35,575 nucleotides of DNA, taken from ZC4RG35 sp036375695. Its GTDB lineage: Bacteria; Actinomycetota; Acidimicrobiia; Spongiisociales; ZC4RG35. A program made the position numbers and the translations under genes. Location of the stretch: NCBI GenBank assembly GCA_036375695.1, contig DASVBU010000041.1, forward strand, positions 1-35,575, written 5' to 3'. Below, piece after piece: positions 1-9,072 of this stretch. The first letter of the stretch is position 1. Every line of letters starts with the position of its first letter. The notes beneath the pieces were generated by a model, which was not told the origin of the DNA, did not search any database, and worked only from the letters and a program-made list of their open reading frames with translations.

Positions 1-600
1 ATGCCGTTCTATGGCGTGCAGAAGTCGGGGCGGGTCCCGATCGTGAGACACATCGTCCGCACCTGGCCACCGGCCGACCAGGGTGAGTACGACGGGCTGG
101 TCCTCGCCCTATGGGGGCTGCCTCACCGGGAGGAGAAGTACATCGCCCTCGGAGTGGCCCGGGCGCATCGCAGGTTCGTGGTGCCCGAGTCGCTTCCGCT
201 CTATCGCCGGCTCATCGTCGAAGGAGCCTGGTGGGACCTGGTCGACGAGATCGCCACCCACCTCGTGCGACATCTGGTCGTCGACCATCCGGCCGAGACC
301 TGGCCCGAAATCGATCGTTGGGTCGACGCTCCCGACATGTGGCTTCGAAGATCGGCGCTGCTCTGTCAGGTCGGGGCCAAGGGCGCCACCGACGCCGACC
401 GTCTCTTCGACTTCTGCCGGCGGAGGATGGCCGAAAAAAGGGAGTTCTTCATCCGCAAGGCGATCGGCTGGGCCCTTCGGGAGTACGCCAAGACCGATCC
501 AGAGGCGGTCGCCGTCTTCGTGTCGGAGCATCGCGACGAGATGTCCGGTCTCTCCTACCGGGAGGCCACCAAGCACATCGGGCATCTGGTGGCGTCGTGA
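1..600 (+). CDS. DNA alkylation repair protein, AlkD-like (5' end missing)
   Basis: HEAT-repeat DNA glycosylase of the AlkD/AlkC family, which in known members removes alkylated (3-methyl and 7-methyl) purines without base flipping. The DNA-contacting residues of B. cereus AlkD are recognisable: Trp and Asp four residues apart (W78, D82 in WWDLVDE) and a Trp 75 residues further on (W157 in KAIGWALREY), very close to the spacing in the characterised enzyme. By that alignment about 30 N-terminal residues are missing, so the ATG at position 1 is an internal Met and the gene begins left of the window. The stop overlaps the GTG of the next gene by 4 bp, so the two are probably co-transcribed although functionally unrelated. 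Family assignment is firm; the exact lesion is inference. Confidence 0.88.
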   Translation: MPFYGVQKSGRVPIVRHIVRTWPPADQGEYDGLVLALWGLPHREEKYIALGVARAHRRFVVPESLPLYRRLIVEGAWWDLVDEIATHLVRHLVVDHPAETWPEIDRWVDAPDMWLRRSALLCQVGAKGATDADRLFDFCRRRMAEKREFFIRKAIGWALREYAKTDPEAVAVFVSEHRDEMSGLSYREATKHIGHLVAS

Positions 601-2141
601 TCGATCCCGTGACCCTCGAGGTCTCCCGGCATCGCTTCGCCGCCATCGCCGCCGAGATGGGCGGTGTCCTCCGACGCACGTCCCTGTCGCCCAACATCAA
701 GGAGCGCGCCGACTGCTCGGCCGCGGTCTTCACCGCCTCGGGGGAGATGCTGGCGCAGGCCGAGCACATCCCGGTGCATCTCGGGTCGATGCCGGAGTCG
801 GTGAAGGCCTGTCTCGCCCGATTCGACCCGGTGCCCGGCGCCCAGTACGCGGTCAACGACCCCTTCGCCGGCGGGACGCATCTCAACGACCTCACCCTGG
901 TCGCCCCCGTGTTCGTCGGTGGGCGCCATGTCGCTTGGGTGGCCAACCGGGCCCATCACGCCGACGTCGGTGGCGAGGCTCCCGGCTCGATGCCGGCGCA
1001 CGCCATCACCGTCGACCAGGAGGGCCATCGTGTGGCGCCGATGCAGTGCGTCGCCGACCACCGCTGGCTTCCCGAGTTCCTCGACCCGTTCGTCGCTGCC
1101 TCGCGGACACCGTGGGAGCGGCGCGGTGACCTCGACGCCCAGATGGGGGCCAACGCAGTCGCGGCTCGCCGTCTCACCGAGCTGATCGAGTCGGAGGGCG
1201 TCGACCGGTTCCTCGCCCTGTCCACTGCCCTCCTCGACTACGGGGAGCGTCGCATGCGCGCCGCCCTGTCGGCCCTGCCCGACGGGATCTGGAGGTTCCG
1301 GGATCACATGGAGCACGGCGACCGCGACGTCGCCATCGAGGTGGCCGTCACCATCGACGGTGAGACCCTGTCCGCAGACTTCACCGGCACCGACCCGCAG
1401 GTGGAGGCCAACTTCAACGCCGTCGAGGCGGTGACCCGCTCCTGTCTGTACTACGCGGTCCGCGTCGCCGCCGACCCCGCCATCCCACCCAATGGGGGGA
1501 GCTACCGGCCCATTGGCCTGATCGCCCCCGAGGGCACCCTGGTCAACGCCCGCCCACCCGCTGCCGTGGCCGCCGGCAACGTGGAGACCAGCCAGCGGAT
1601 CGCCGACGTCGTGCTCGGCGCCCTCGCCCAGGCCGCGCCCGACCGTCTGCCGGCGGCCTCCCAGGGGACGATGAACAACGTCCTCATCGGCAACGACGAC
1701 TTCGCCTACTACGAGACCGTCGCCGGCGGCCAGGGCGCCCGTCCGTGGGCCGACGGGCTGTCCGGCATCCACACCGGGATGACCAACACCCAGAACACCC
1801 CCATCGAGGCGCTGCACACCCACTATCCGTTCCGGGTCGTTTCCTACACGCTCCGGCGCGGCAGCGGCGGGGCGGGCAGGTTCAGGGGCGGTGACGGGAT
1901 CCGGCGCGAGATCGTCTTCGAGACCGCGGCCACCCTCTCGCTGATGGGCGAGCGTCGCCGCCACGCCCCGTGGGGTCTGGCCGGAGGGGAGCCGGGTGCC
2001 ACCGGCGAGGACTGGCTGCACCGCGCCGACGGCTCCATGGAGCGGCTGCCGGGCAAATGCACGGTCGAGGTCGCTCCGGGGGACCGGCTCGTGGTGCTCA
2101 CCCCCGGTGGCGGCGGGTGGGGTGCGCCGACCTCGCTGTAG
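597..2141 (+). CDS. Hydantoinase B / 5-oxoprolinase-type subunit
   Basis: A 514-residue protein of the HyuB/oxoprolinase C-terminal family, which with a HyuA subunit catalyses ATP-dependent opening of hydantoin or oxoproline rings. It starts with the usual DPVTLEV block, followed by family blocks such as NIKERADCSAAVF, the stretch around HLNDLTL, and a C-terminal glycine-rich tail ending in TPGGGGWG. The start is the GTG overlapping the upstream TGA (GTGA), which places the DPVTLEV block at the N-terminus as usual; the open frame further upstream is antecedent noise. No HyuA partner is visible, so it may sit further away or the pair may be split. It is followed by glycolate-oxidase-like genes; a common substrate route is possible but not shown. 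Substrate unknown. Confidence 0.88.
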   Translation: MIDPVTLEVSRHRFAAIAAEMGGVLRRTSLSPNIKERADCSAAVFTASGEMLAQAEHIPVHLGSMPESVKACLARFDPVPGAQYAVNDPFAGGTHLNDLTLVAPVFVGGRHVAWVANRAHHADVGGEAPGSMPAHAITVDQEGHRVAPMQCVADHRWLPEFLDPFVAASRTPWERRGDLDAQMGANAVAARRLTELIESEGVDRFLALSTALLDYGERRMRAALSALPDGIWRFRDHMEHGDRDVAIEVAVTIDGETLSADFTGTDPQVEANFNAVEAVTRSCLYYAVRVAADPAIPPNGGSYRPIGLIAPEGTLVNARPPAAVAAGNVETSQRIADVVLGALAQAAPDRLPAASQGTMNNVLIGNDDFAYYETVAGGQGARPWADGLSGIHTGMTNTQNTPIEALHTHYPFRVVSYTLRRGSGGAGRFRGGDGIRREIVFETAATLSLMGERRRHAPWGLAGGEPGATGEDWLHRADGSMERLPGKCTVEVAPGDRLVVLTPGGGGWGAPTSL

Positions 2142-2144
2142 CCT
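2139..2144 (+). promoter_or_regulatory. Candidate -10 (TAGCCT) for leaderless glcD
   Basis: TAGCCT ends 6 nt before the GTG at 2151 and no Shine-Dalgarno sequence is present. The same TANNNT-N6-start layout recurs at other gene starts in this window. Its TAG is also the stop codon of the upstream gene, so part of the match is forced. Confidence 0.35.
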
Positions 2145-2150
2145 CCGAGC

Positions 2151-3569
2151 GTGGACGTCATCAGACGGCTCCGGGCTGCCCTCGGGGATCACAACGTGAT
2201 GGTGGAGCCCCTGGAGCTGCATCTCTACTCCAAGGACGCGTCCCTGATGCGGGGCAAGCCCACGGCCGTGGCCTTCCCCCAGGACACCGAACAGGTAGCC
2301 GAGGTGGTGCGGATCGCCGAGCAGACCGGGACGCCGATCGTGGCCCGTGGCGCCGGGACCGGGCTCGCCGCCGGAGCCAGCCCCACGGAGGGCGGGATCG
2401 TCGTCGTCACCACCGCGATCCAGGACATCGACATCGACCCCGACAACCGGACCGCCTGGGTCGGCGCCGGGGTCATCAACCTCGACCTCAGCCATGCCGC
2501 CGCCCCCCACGGCCTGTATTTCGCCCCCGATCCCTCCTCGCAGCAGGCGTGCACCATCGGCGGCAACGTGGCCAACAACTCCGGCGGCCCCCACTGCCTC
2601 GCCGAGGGCAACACCACCAGCCACGTACTCGCCGTCGAGGTGGTCCTGGCCGGTGGCGAGGTGGCCGTCTTCGGAAGCGCCGCTCCCGACCCGATCGGTC
2701 TCGACCTGCGGGGCCTGGTCGTCGGCTCGGAGGGCACGTTGGGGATCGTCACCCGCGCGCTGGTGAGGCTGCTCCCCGTCGAGCCCGGGATCCGGACGCT
2801 GCTCATGGGCTTTCCCGACGTGATCGCCGCCTCGGCGACGGTCTCCCAGGTGATCGCCTCCGGCCTGGTCCCGGCGGCCCTGGAGATGATGGACCAGAGG
2901 ATGACCATGGCCGTGGAGAACTGGCTCCACGCCGGTCTCCCGGTCGAGGCCGGGGCCGTGCTCCTCGCCGAGGTCACCGGCGAGGAGGAAGGTGTCGAGT
3001 CCCAGGCCGAGGTGATCGCCTCGATCGCCCGGGCCAACGGCGCCACCAGTGTCGAGATCGCCCAGGACCCCGAGCACCGGGCCCTCCTCTGGAAGGGCCG
3101 CAAGTCGGCGTTCGGCGCCATCGCCCAGCTCGCCCCCGACTACTACCTCCACGACGCCGTCGTCCCCCGCACCCGGCTGGTGGAGACGATGCGTGAGATC
3201 TACGCCATCGCCGATCGGGACGACCTGGTGATGCTGAACGTGTTCCACGCCGGCGACGGCAACCTCCATCCGCTCATCGCCTTCGATGCCTCCGACCCGG
3301 TCACCTACGAGAAGGTGCGGAAGGCGGGTGACGAGATCGTGTCGCTGTGCCTCCGCAACGGCGGGGCGCTTTCCGGCGAGCACGGGATCGGTCTGGAGAA
3401 ACGGGAATTGATGGGCTCCTACTTCGAACCGGTCGACCTCGACGCCCAGGCACGGCTCAAGGAGGTGTTCGACCCCGGCGGGATCTTCAACCCGGCCAAG
3501 GTGCTGCCCCAGGGCTCCCGCTGCTTCGACTTCGCCGGCGGGCGCCCCCCGGAGGGGACTTGGGTGTGA
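2151..3569 (+). CDS. glcD: FAD-linked oxidase, glycolate oxidase subunit GlcD-like
   Basis: A 472-residue flavoprotein of the GlcD/D-lactate dehydrogenase family (PCMH-type FAD-binding domain, about residues 30-210, then the FAD-oxidase C-terminal domain). Visible family blocks are the FAD-binding GAGTGLAAGA, the NVANNSGGPHC stretch, SEGTLGIVT, FHAGDGNLHP (His contributing to the active site) and the C-terminal SGEHGIGLEKRE. It oxidises a 2-hydroxy acid, classically glycolate to glyoxylate, passing electrons via GlcE/GlcF to the quinone pool. GTG start at 2151; length is typical for the family. It directly precedes GlcE and GlcF genes with a GTGA overlap, so a GlcDEF complex is the natural reading. 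D-lactate or another 2-hydroxy acid remains possible as substrate. Confidence 0.9.
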   Translation: MDVIRRLRAALGDHNVMVEPLELHLYSKDASLMRGKPTAVAFPQDTEQVAEVVRIAEQTGTPIVARGAGTGLAAGASPTEGGIVVVTTAIQDIDIDPDNRTAWVGAGVINLDLSHAAAPHGLYFAPDPSSQQACTIGGNVANNSGGPHCLAEGNTTSHVLAVEVVLAGGEVAVFGSAAPDPIGLDLRGLVVGSEGTLGIVTRALVRLLPVEPGIRTLLMGFPDVIAASATVSQVIASGLVPAALEMMDQRMTMAVENWLHAGLPVEAGAVLLAEVTGEEEGVESQAEVIASIARANGATSVEIAQDPEHRALLWKGRKSAFGAIAQLAPDYYLHDAVVPRTRLVETMREIYAIADRDDLVMLNVFHAGDGNLHPLIAFDASDPVTYEKVRKAGDEIVSLCLRNGGALSGEHGIGLEKRELMGSYFEPVDLDAQARLKEVFDPGGIFNPAKVLPQGSRCFDFAGGRPPEGTWV

Positions 3570-4609
3570 GGGCCCCCGAGGTGGTGACACCGGTCGGTGT
3601 CGAGGAGCTGGCCGTGCTGCTGGGGCGGGCCACCCGCGAGGGTCTGTCCGTCCGGGTGGTGGGCGGCGGTACCCACTCCGGGTACGGGAGCCCGGAGGAG
3701 CCCGACATCGTGGTGTCCACGGCGAAGCTGGCGGCGGTGGACTCGTGGGAGCCCGACGACCTGACCCTGGTGGTCGGACCAGGGGCGCGGGTCGCCGACA
3801 TGGAGGCGATGCTCTCCGAGCGCGGGCAGTCGATGGTCCTCCCCGAGCACCCCGGCGACGCCACGATCGGCGGTGTCGTCGCCGCGGGAGTGTCCTCGCT
3901 GCGACGGGGCCGTCTCTACCCGACTCGTGACCGGGTGTTGGAGACCGTCGTGGTCACCGGGGACGGTCGTGTGGTCAGGTCGGGCGGACGGGTGGTCAAG
4001 AACGTGACCGGGTACGACCTGTCGCGCTTCCACGTCGGCGCGTTCGGCTCGCTGGGCGTGATCGTCTCGGTGTGTCTCAAGCTCTGGCCGGCGCCGCCGG
4101 CATCGGCGACCGTGACCCTCTCCGATCCGGGTGAGGCGAATCTGGTGGCACGACCCCTGGCTGTCCTCCAGGATCGGGAGGGCACACGTCTCTACCTGTC
4201 CGGGACCGACGCCGAGGTTGAGGCCCTGACTTCCCGGTTCGCGGGCTCCGTGGCACCGGGGCTCGACTGGCCCGAGGACCCGGACGGCCCTTGGCGATGG
4301 TCGTTGCGCGTGCCACCGGCGTTCACTTCCGAGGCCGTGGACCGCCTCCCCGAGAGCTGGGACTACGTCGCCCTCCATGGCGTCGGCGAGGTCAGGGCGG
4401 CTTCCCCCGACGACGAGGGTGCGATGGCCATCCGGGAATGGGCCGAGTCGCGGGGCGGCCGTCTCGTGGTAGTCGACCGCCCCGAGGGGCAGGCTTCGTT
4501 CGATCCATGGGGCCGGCCGCCACCGGGTCTCGACCTGCAGCGGAAGCTCATCGAGGCCTTCGACCCCGCCCGCGTCCTCAACCGTGGGTTCCTCCCGGGA
4601 GGCCTGTGA
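3566..4609 (+). CDS. glcE: FAD-binding subunit, glycolate oxidase GlcE-like
   Basis: A 347-residue protein with a single PCMH-type FAD-binding domain and a short C-terminal domain, as in GlcE. Blocks seen: VVGGGTHSGYG near the N-terminus, PGDATIGGVVAAGVSSLRRG, and the VVKNVTGYDLSRFHVGAFG stretch characteristic of GlcE. The start is the GTG overlapping the glcD stop (GTGA), with GGAGG ending about 10 nt upstream inside glcD. It ends with DLQRKLIEAFDPARVLNRG, a tail common to the family. Gene order D-E-F with overlaps at both ends implies translational coupling and equal stoichiometry. Electrons from the GlcD-bound substrate pass through this flavin in the standard model; substrate specificity is not visible. 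Confidence 0.88.
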   Translation: MRAPEVVTPVGVEELAVLLGRATREGLSVRVVGGGTHSGYGSPEEPDIVVSTAKLAAVDSWEPDDLTLVVGPGARVADMEAMLSERGQSMVLPEHPGDATIGGVVAAGVSSLRRGRLYPTRDRVLETVVVTGDGRVVRSGGRVVKNVTGYDLSRFHVGAFGSLGVIVSVCLKLWPAPPASATVTLSDPGEANLVARPLAVLQDREGTRLYLSGTDAEVEALTSRFAGSVAPGLDWPEDPDGPWRWSLRVPPAFTSEAVDRLPESWDYVALHGVGEVRAASPDDEGAMAIREWAESRGGRLVVVDRPEGQASFDPWGRPPPGLDLQRKLIEAFDPARVLNRGFLPGGL

Positions 4610-5820
4610 TGGCCTGGGTCACCGACCTCCACCCCACCGAGACCGAGCTCGATGCCTGTGTCCAGTGCGGGCTGTGCCTCCCCGTCTGCCCCACCTTCCG
4701 GCTCACCGGGAGGGAGACTGCGTCGCCACGGGGGCGTCTCCACGCCATGATGGCGGTGCGGGACGGTGTCTCCGGGGTCGACGAGACCTTCGCCGGGATC
4801 ATCGACTTCTGTCTCGGCTGCCGCGCCTGCGAGCCGGTGTGCCCCGGCCTGGTTCCCTACGGCCGGGCATTGGAGGGCGCCCGCGCCGAGATCGTGGCCC
4901 AGGTGCCCGGTCGCAAGCGGCGCCGTCTCCTCGTCGGAAGGCTCATCCCGAACCGCCGGCTGTTGGGTCTCGGCACCTGGTTCCTCGCCCTCCTCCAGAG
5001 GCTCCGCCTCACCTGGCTGGTGCCGAGGCGGCTGGCCCGGTCGGTTCGTGGCGTGCGGTCACTCGGCGGGAGGGGAGAGGCCATCCTCGGGCATGTCAGC
5101 GGCAGCGGGACGGCCGGGACGGTGAAGCTGCTGGCCGGGTGCGTCCAGGACCAGTGGTTCCGACCAGTAAACCGGGCAGCGGTGCGTCTCCTGGAGATGG
5201 CGGGATACCGGGTCGAGGTGCCGGACGGTCAGACCTGTTGTGGCGCTTTGGCCGCCCACGATGGCCAGGCGGACGTGGCGCGTCGTCTCGCGGCGCAGAA
5301 CACCGAGGCCTTCGCCGGTGCCGACCTGGTGGTGGCCACGGCGGCCGGGTGCTCCGCCCATCTCGCCGGCTACGGGCACTGGGCCCATGGCGGCGACACG
5401 GTCTCCGGGAAGACCGTGGACATCACGGTGGCCGTCTCCCGGGCCATCTCGGCAGGGCTCCTCCCCACCCTGGAGGGTGACCGTGGCCCGATCGCCGTCC
5501 AGGACCCGTGCCACCTCCGTCATGCCCAGAGAGTGGTCGCCGAGCCGAGACACATCCTCGCCGCCGCGGGCTACCGCGTGGTCGAGACCGATCCCGCGGG
5601 GTTGTGCTGCGGCGCCGCCGGCCTCTATTTCATGACCAACCCGGAGACGTCTGCCGACCTGGGGAACCGGAAGGCCGAGCAAGTGCGTTCTACCGGCGTG
5701 ACCCGGGTCGCCTCGGCCAACCCCGGCTGCGAGATGCAGCTACGCGCCCATCTCGACGCCGCGTACGAGGTGCGTCACCCCATCGAGTGGTACCTGCAGG
5801 CGCTGGAAGGGTCGCGGTAG
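4609..5820 (+). CDS. glcF: Iron-sulfur subunit, glycolate oxidase GlcF-like
   Basis: A 403-residue protein with two [4Fe-4S] motifs at the N-terminus (C17, C20, C23, C27 and C68, C71, C74, C78, each followed by Pro after the fourth Cys) and two CCG-type domains whose paired cysteines are at about C210 (CCGALAAHDG) and C333 (CCGAAGLY). This is the GlcF/LutA/HdrB-like arrangement that shuttles electrons from the flavin subunits to quinone. The ATG overlaps the glcE TGA (ATGA), which fixes the start; the open frame upstream of it is not coding. No membrane helix is seen, so attachment to the membrane must be peripheral or through another partner, possibly the small membrane protein that follows (speculative). 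Confidence 0.9.
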   Translation: MAWVTDLHPTETELDACVQCGLCLPVCPTFRLTGRETASPRGRLHAMMAVRDGVSGVDETFAGIIDFCLGCRACEPVCPGLVPYGRALEGARAEIVAQVPGRKRRRLLVGRLIPNRRLLGLGTWFLALLQRLRLTWLVPRRLARSVRGVRSLGGRGEAILGHVSGSGTAGTVKLLAGCVQDQWFRPVNRAAVRLLEMAGYRVEVPDGQTCCGALAAHDGQADVARRLAAQNTEAFAGADLVVATAAGCSAHLAGYGHWAHGGDTVSGKTVDITVAVSRAISAGLLPTLEGDRGPIAVQDPCHLRHAQRVVAEPRHILAAAGYRVVETDPAGLCCGAAGLYFMTNPETSADLGNRKAEQVRSTGVTRVASANPGCEMQLRAHLDAAYEVRHPIEWYLQALEGSR

Positions 5821-6410
5821 TGTCAGCGGCCATGCAAGAGGCGGGAACCACCCTGGGGAGGGGGCGACGCTATGCCATCCTGGCGTACGGGTCCCTCACC
5901 ACCATGACCTGTCTCGGCCTGGCCGTGGCGGGGAGCATCCTGGTCGGTCTCGCCCTGTCCGTCTTCCTGGCCGGCTTCGGCTTCATCGAGACCGACCTCG
6001 AACTGGGCACGGCGGCGATGATGGTCTCCGGCCTGGTCATCGGGGTCACCGGCGCCTTTTTCATCGGGCTGGCCGCCGAAGGCCCGCTGGGGCGGGGAAG
6101 ACGGCTCATGGGGTACGAGATCTGGGAGATCGGGCTCGGTCGTATCGTCGCGGTCTTCCTGGTCGGCCTGCTCCTCTTCCTGCTCCACCGGTCGCTGGGC
6201 GACGCCCTGGTCGGGATGCCGGAGCCGATTCTCCAGGCCAACGACGTGCTTCGGGCGGTCGGTCTGGCGGGGATGATCGGGATGACCCTGGTCGGCGTTC
6301 CTCTCGCCATGGCCATCCAGTTCGCGCCGGCGGACTACGCATGGCTGAAGCGGGCCGAGACGCCGTCGATGTTCCTGGTCTGGGCGGCGGCGGCGCTGAT
6401 CATCCTCTAG
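5820..6410 (+). CDS. Small polytopic membrane protein, unknown function
   Basis: A 196-residue hydrophobic protein with four or five predicted membrane helices (around residues 20-50, 60-85, 105-125, 140-165 and 175-195). I do not recognise a family. The chosen GTG start overlaps the last base of the glcF stop and has GGAAGG 9 nt upstream; an ATG at 5832 is the alternative. Being the last gene of the glc-type cluster, in tight continuation, it could provide a membrane anchor or a transport function, but nothing in its sequence shows this. It ends close to the convergent GNAT gene, whose stop lies at 6407-6409, giving a 4-bp tail-to-tail overlap. Confidence 0.65.
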   Translation: MSAAMQEAGTTLGRGRRYAILAYGSLTTMTCLGLAVAGSILVGLALSVFLAGFGFIETDLELGTAAMMVSGLVIGVTGAFFIGLAAEGPLGRGRRLMGYEIWEIGLGRIVAVFLVGLLLFLLHRSLGDALVGMPEPILQANDVLRAVGLAGMIGMTLVGVPLAMAIQFAPADYAWLKRAETPSMFLVWAAAALIIL

Positions 6411-7240
6411 GGACGTATCGAGTAGATCCAGATGGGCTCGGGCTCCGCCCCTGCCCGCGTCAGAGCCTCCACGATCCAGTCGGTCCACGGGACCCTCAGG
6501 ACCACCTCCTCGAGCCCGTTCTCCCGCGCCGTCTTGGAGATGTCCTCGATCAGGTCGGGCGCGGCATCAGGGGTCGTGGCCAGCCAGCCACTGCCGGCCA
6601 CGGTCGGCTCGCTCTGGCCCAGGATCACCCACCCGGCCGGTGACTGCCAGAAGCGCTGCTCCGAGACGGCAGTGCGCAGATCTGCGGGCGTGGCGGTCCG
6701 CCACCGCCAGCCGAGCGAGATCATCTCCCGGCCGGCCCGGCTCAGGTCCCCGGAGACCCAGGACATCCAGGCGGCGTCTATGTCCGCCGAAGGCGCCGGC
6801 TGAATGCCCGTCGCGGCCATCGGGCTTCGCTTCATCGGCTCCAACTCCGCGTAGGCCCAGGTCGAGGTGTGGCGATAGCCCATCGACTCCACCTGCTTCC
6901 GGGCCGCGGTGTTGGCCTCCTCGGTCGCCAGCCGCGCCACCCGGGCACCCCGGGAGCGGGCCCAGTCCAGGCCGGCCCGGTTGATCAGGGAGCCGATCCC
7001 CCGTCTCCGATGCCCGGGGTGCACCCGGGCGCCCTCCAGCCAGGCTTCGGTGGGCGAGAGCATCACGGTGTTGGCCAGGCCGATGATCTCGTCGCCCTCG
7101 ACGCAGACGACGGTGTGGGACTCGGGCTCGTCGAGCCAGACCGGGATGCGGTCGGCCACATAGTCGCCCCAGTCGAAGGTGTCCCTGGTCCACGCGGCGA
7201 TGAGGGGGATGTCCTCCGCTCGGGCGGGCCGCACCTCCAT
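6407..7240 (-). CDS. GNAT family N-acetyltransferase
   Basis: A 277-residue protein whose N-terminal half is a GNAT fold: VRPARAEDIPLI at the start, a core strand ending in LEGARVHPGHRRRGIG (acetyl-CoA pyrophosphate loop R/Q-x-x-G-x-G/A around residues 90-100), and the later ARKQVESMGYRHTS motif. The C-terminal half (from about residue 140) is a second, diverged region without an obvious acetyl-CoA loop, as in several two-lobed GNAT proteins. The substrate is unknown. A GTG at 7249 that overlaps the argS stop (GTGA) is an equally reasonable start, adding three residues. It is the last gene of the leftward vdh operon, tightly coupled to argS, which suggests co-expression but not shared chemistry. 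Confidence 0.85.
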   Translation of the reverse strand: MEVRPARAEDIPLIAAWTRDTFDWGDYVADRIPVWLDEPESHTVVCVEGDEIIGLANTVMLSPTEAWLEGARVHPGHRRRGIGSLINRAGLDWARSRGARVARLATEEANTAARKQVESMGYRHTSTWAYAELEPMKRSPMAATGIQPAPSADIDAAWMSWVSGDLSRAGREMISLGWRWRTATPADLRTAVSEQRFWQSPAGWVILGQSEPTVAGSGWLATTPDAAPDLIEDISKTARENGLEEVVLRVPWTDWIVEALTRAGAEPEPIWIYSIRP

Positions 7241-7245
7241 GGCGT

Positions 7246-9009
7246 TCACATCCGGTCCGGGACCTCGATGCCGAGTAGGTGGAGGCCGAGCTCCAGCGTG
7301 GCCAGGGACCACTTCGCCAGGCCGAGCCATCCGGCCCGGCGGGCAGGGTCCTCCTCGGAGAGGATGTGGCACGTGTCGTAGAAGCGATTGAAGGCTCCCG
7401 CCGTCTCGAAGGCGTACTCCGCGATGTGGTTGGGCGCCCGCAGCTCCATGGTCCGGTCGATGACCTCGGGGAACTGGAGGAGGTGGAGGATCAGGTCCCG
7501 CTCGGCATCGGTCGTGGGCGGGATCAGCGGACCTGGATCGATCGACCGCTCCTCGGCCTTGCGCAGGATCGACTTGACCCTGACCGCGGCGTACTGGAGG
7601 TACGGGCCGGTCTTGCCCTCGAAGGAGCTGAAACGGTCCAGGTCGAAGACATAGTCGGAGGTGCGGTTGTTGACCAGGTCGCCGAACTTGAGCGCCGCCA
7701 CCCCCACCTGATGGGCGATGCGGTCCCGCTCCTCCGGCGGGTACTCCTCGGCGAGACGGGCCTCCTCGATCCGCTTCCGTGCCGCATCCACGACCATGCG
7801 GATCACGTCGCCGAGACGGACGACGCCACCCTCCCGGGTGCGGAAGGGCTTGCCGTCGGGGCCGTTCATGGTTCCGAACCAGACGTGCTCCATGACCACG
7901 TCCGGCGGCACGATGCCGCCTTTCCGGGCGGCGCGAAACACCTGCGTGAAGTGGTCCCCCTGGCGGCGGTCGACCACGTAGAGCATGAGGTCGGCCCCCA
8001 GCTCCTGGACCCGGAAGTCGATGGTGGCGAGGTCGGTCGTCGAGTAGAGGAAGCCGCCCGTCCTCGACTCGAGGATCAGGGGCGGCCATTCCCGCTTGTC
8101 CCCCTCCTCGTCGACACGGATGATCAGCGCCCCCTCGTCCTCCTCGGTGACACCGGACTTCTTGAGACGCTCCACCATCGGCGCGATGCGGTCGTGGACG
8201 TCGGACTCGCCGTACCAGAGGTCGAACTCCACGTCGAGGGCCCTGAAGTCGGCCCGCTGCGACTGCTCCGAGACCTCCTTCATCTTCCGCCACAGGGCCC
8301 GGAAGCCCGGGTCGCCCTGCTGGAGCCGCACCGTGGCGACACGCGCCTTCTCGGCGAACTCGGCGTCGGTCCGGGCTCGCTCGGCGGCAGCGGGGTAGAT
8401 GCGCTGCAGGTCGTCGAGGGTGACCGGCGACTCCTCGGGGAACTCGGTGGCACCCGGCTGGAAGTACGGGAGGTCGGGTCGCTCCTCGCTCAAGGCGGCG
8501 ATGAGGAGGCCCATCTGGAAGCCCCAGTCGCCGAAATGCGGGTCGCGGACCACCTTGTGCCCGGCGAAGGCGAAGGTGCGCGCCAGGGCGTCACCGATGA
8601 TCGTCGCCCGGAGGTGCCCGACATGCATGGCCTTGGCGACGTTGGGGCCGGCGTAGTCGACCACCACGGTCATCGGCTCGTCGGCGACCACGTGGCCGAG
8701 CCGCGGGTCCGATGCGGTGGCGTTGGCCCACTCCGCCAGCGCCTCGTCGGTGACCGAGATGTTGATGAAACCAGGCCCGGCGACGTCGGCCTGGGCGATC
8801 TCGGGATAGGTGAGCAGTTGGAAGGCGACCGACGTGGCGATCTCCTGGGGCGGCTTGCCGGCCTCCTTGGCCGCGGCCATGGCGCCGTTGCACTGGAACT
8901 GCGACAGCTCGGGACGCTGTGACGGCAGGACCAGGCCGTGCGACTCGTCCAGACCGAGGTGGGCGAACGCCCGCCCGGCCAGGGTGCTCAGATGGGCCAG
9001 CAGGGACAT
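7246..9009 (-). CDS. argS: Arginyl-tRNA synthetase
   Basis: A 587-residue class I aminoacyl-tRNA synthetase that charges tRNA(Arg). The N-terminal additional domain (about 1-110) precedes the catalytic core; the HIGH-type signature is HVGH at residues 129-132 in the family context GPNVAKAMHVGHLRAT. The region near GKPFRTREGGVVRLGD occupies the place of the KMSKS loop, as is usual for ArgS enzymes lacking a canonical KMSK. The C-terminal DALR anticodon-binding domain follows, with FNRFYDTCHIL near the end. Length is typical. It sits 63 bp downstream of the fused E1 gene and overlaps the GNAT gene, so this housekeeping enzyme may be driven partly by a catabolic promoter or by a promoter in the 63-bp gap. 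Confidence 0.95.
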   Translation of the reverse strand: MSLLAHLSTLAGRAFAHLGLDESHGLVLPSQRPELSQFQCNGAMAAAKEAGKPPQEIATSVAFQLLTYPEIAQADVAGPGFINISVTDEALAEWANATASDPRLGHVVADEPMTVVVDYAGPNVAKAMHVGHLRATIIGDALARTFAFAGHKVVRDPHFGDWGFQMGLLIAALSEERPDLPYFQPGATEFPEESPVTLDDLQRIYPAAAERARTDAEFAEKARVATVRLQQGDPGFRALWRKMKEVSEQSQRADFRALDVEFDLWYGESDVHDRIAPMVERLKKSGVTEEDEGALIIRVDEEGDKREWPPLILESRTGGFLYSTTDLATIDFRVQELGADLMLYVVDRRQGDHFTQVFRAARKGGIVPPDVVMEHVWFGTMNGPDGKPFRTREGGVVRLGDVIRMVVDAARKRIEEARLAEEYPPEERDRIAHQVGVAALKFGDLVNNRTSDYVFDLDRFSSFEGKTGPYLQYAAVRVKSILRKAEERSIDPGPLIPPTTDAERDLILHLLQFPEVIDRTMELRAPNHIAEYAFETAGAFNRFYDTCHILSEEDPARRAGWLGLAKWSLATLELGLHLLGIEVPDRM

Positions 9010-9038
9010 GGGTGGGTCAGGTTAGAGCCAGGGGATGA

Positions 9039-9058
9039 GTCCCCCACGAAGCGGGGGG
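9039..9058 (-). terminator. Short hairpin between E1 and argS
   Basis: In the 63-bp gap, CCCCC (9041-9045) can pair with GGGGG (9053-9057) around a short loop. On the minus strand no U-tract follows, so this is at best a weak terminator or attenuator between the catabolic genes and argS. Confidence 0.22.
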
Positions 9059-9072
9059 AAGGTACCGCTTTC

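Noticed and set aside
555..3590. Long open reading frame on the minus strand opposite hyuB and glcD
   Set aside because: It is a shadow of real + strand genes: GC-rich DNA leaves the opposite frame open. It has low-complexity composition and no domain.
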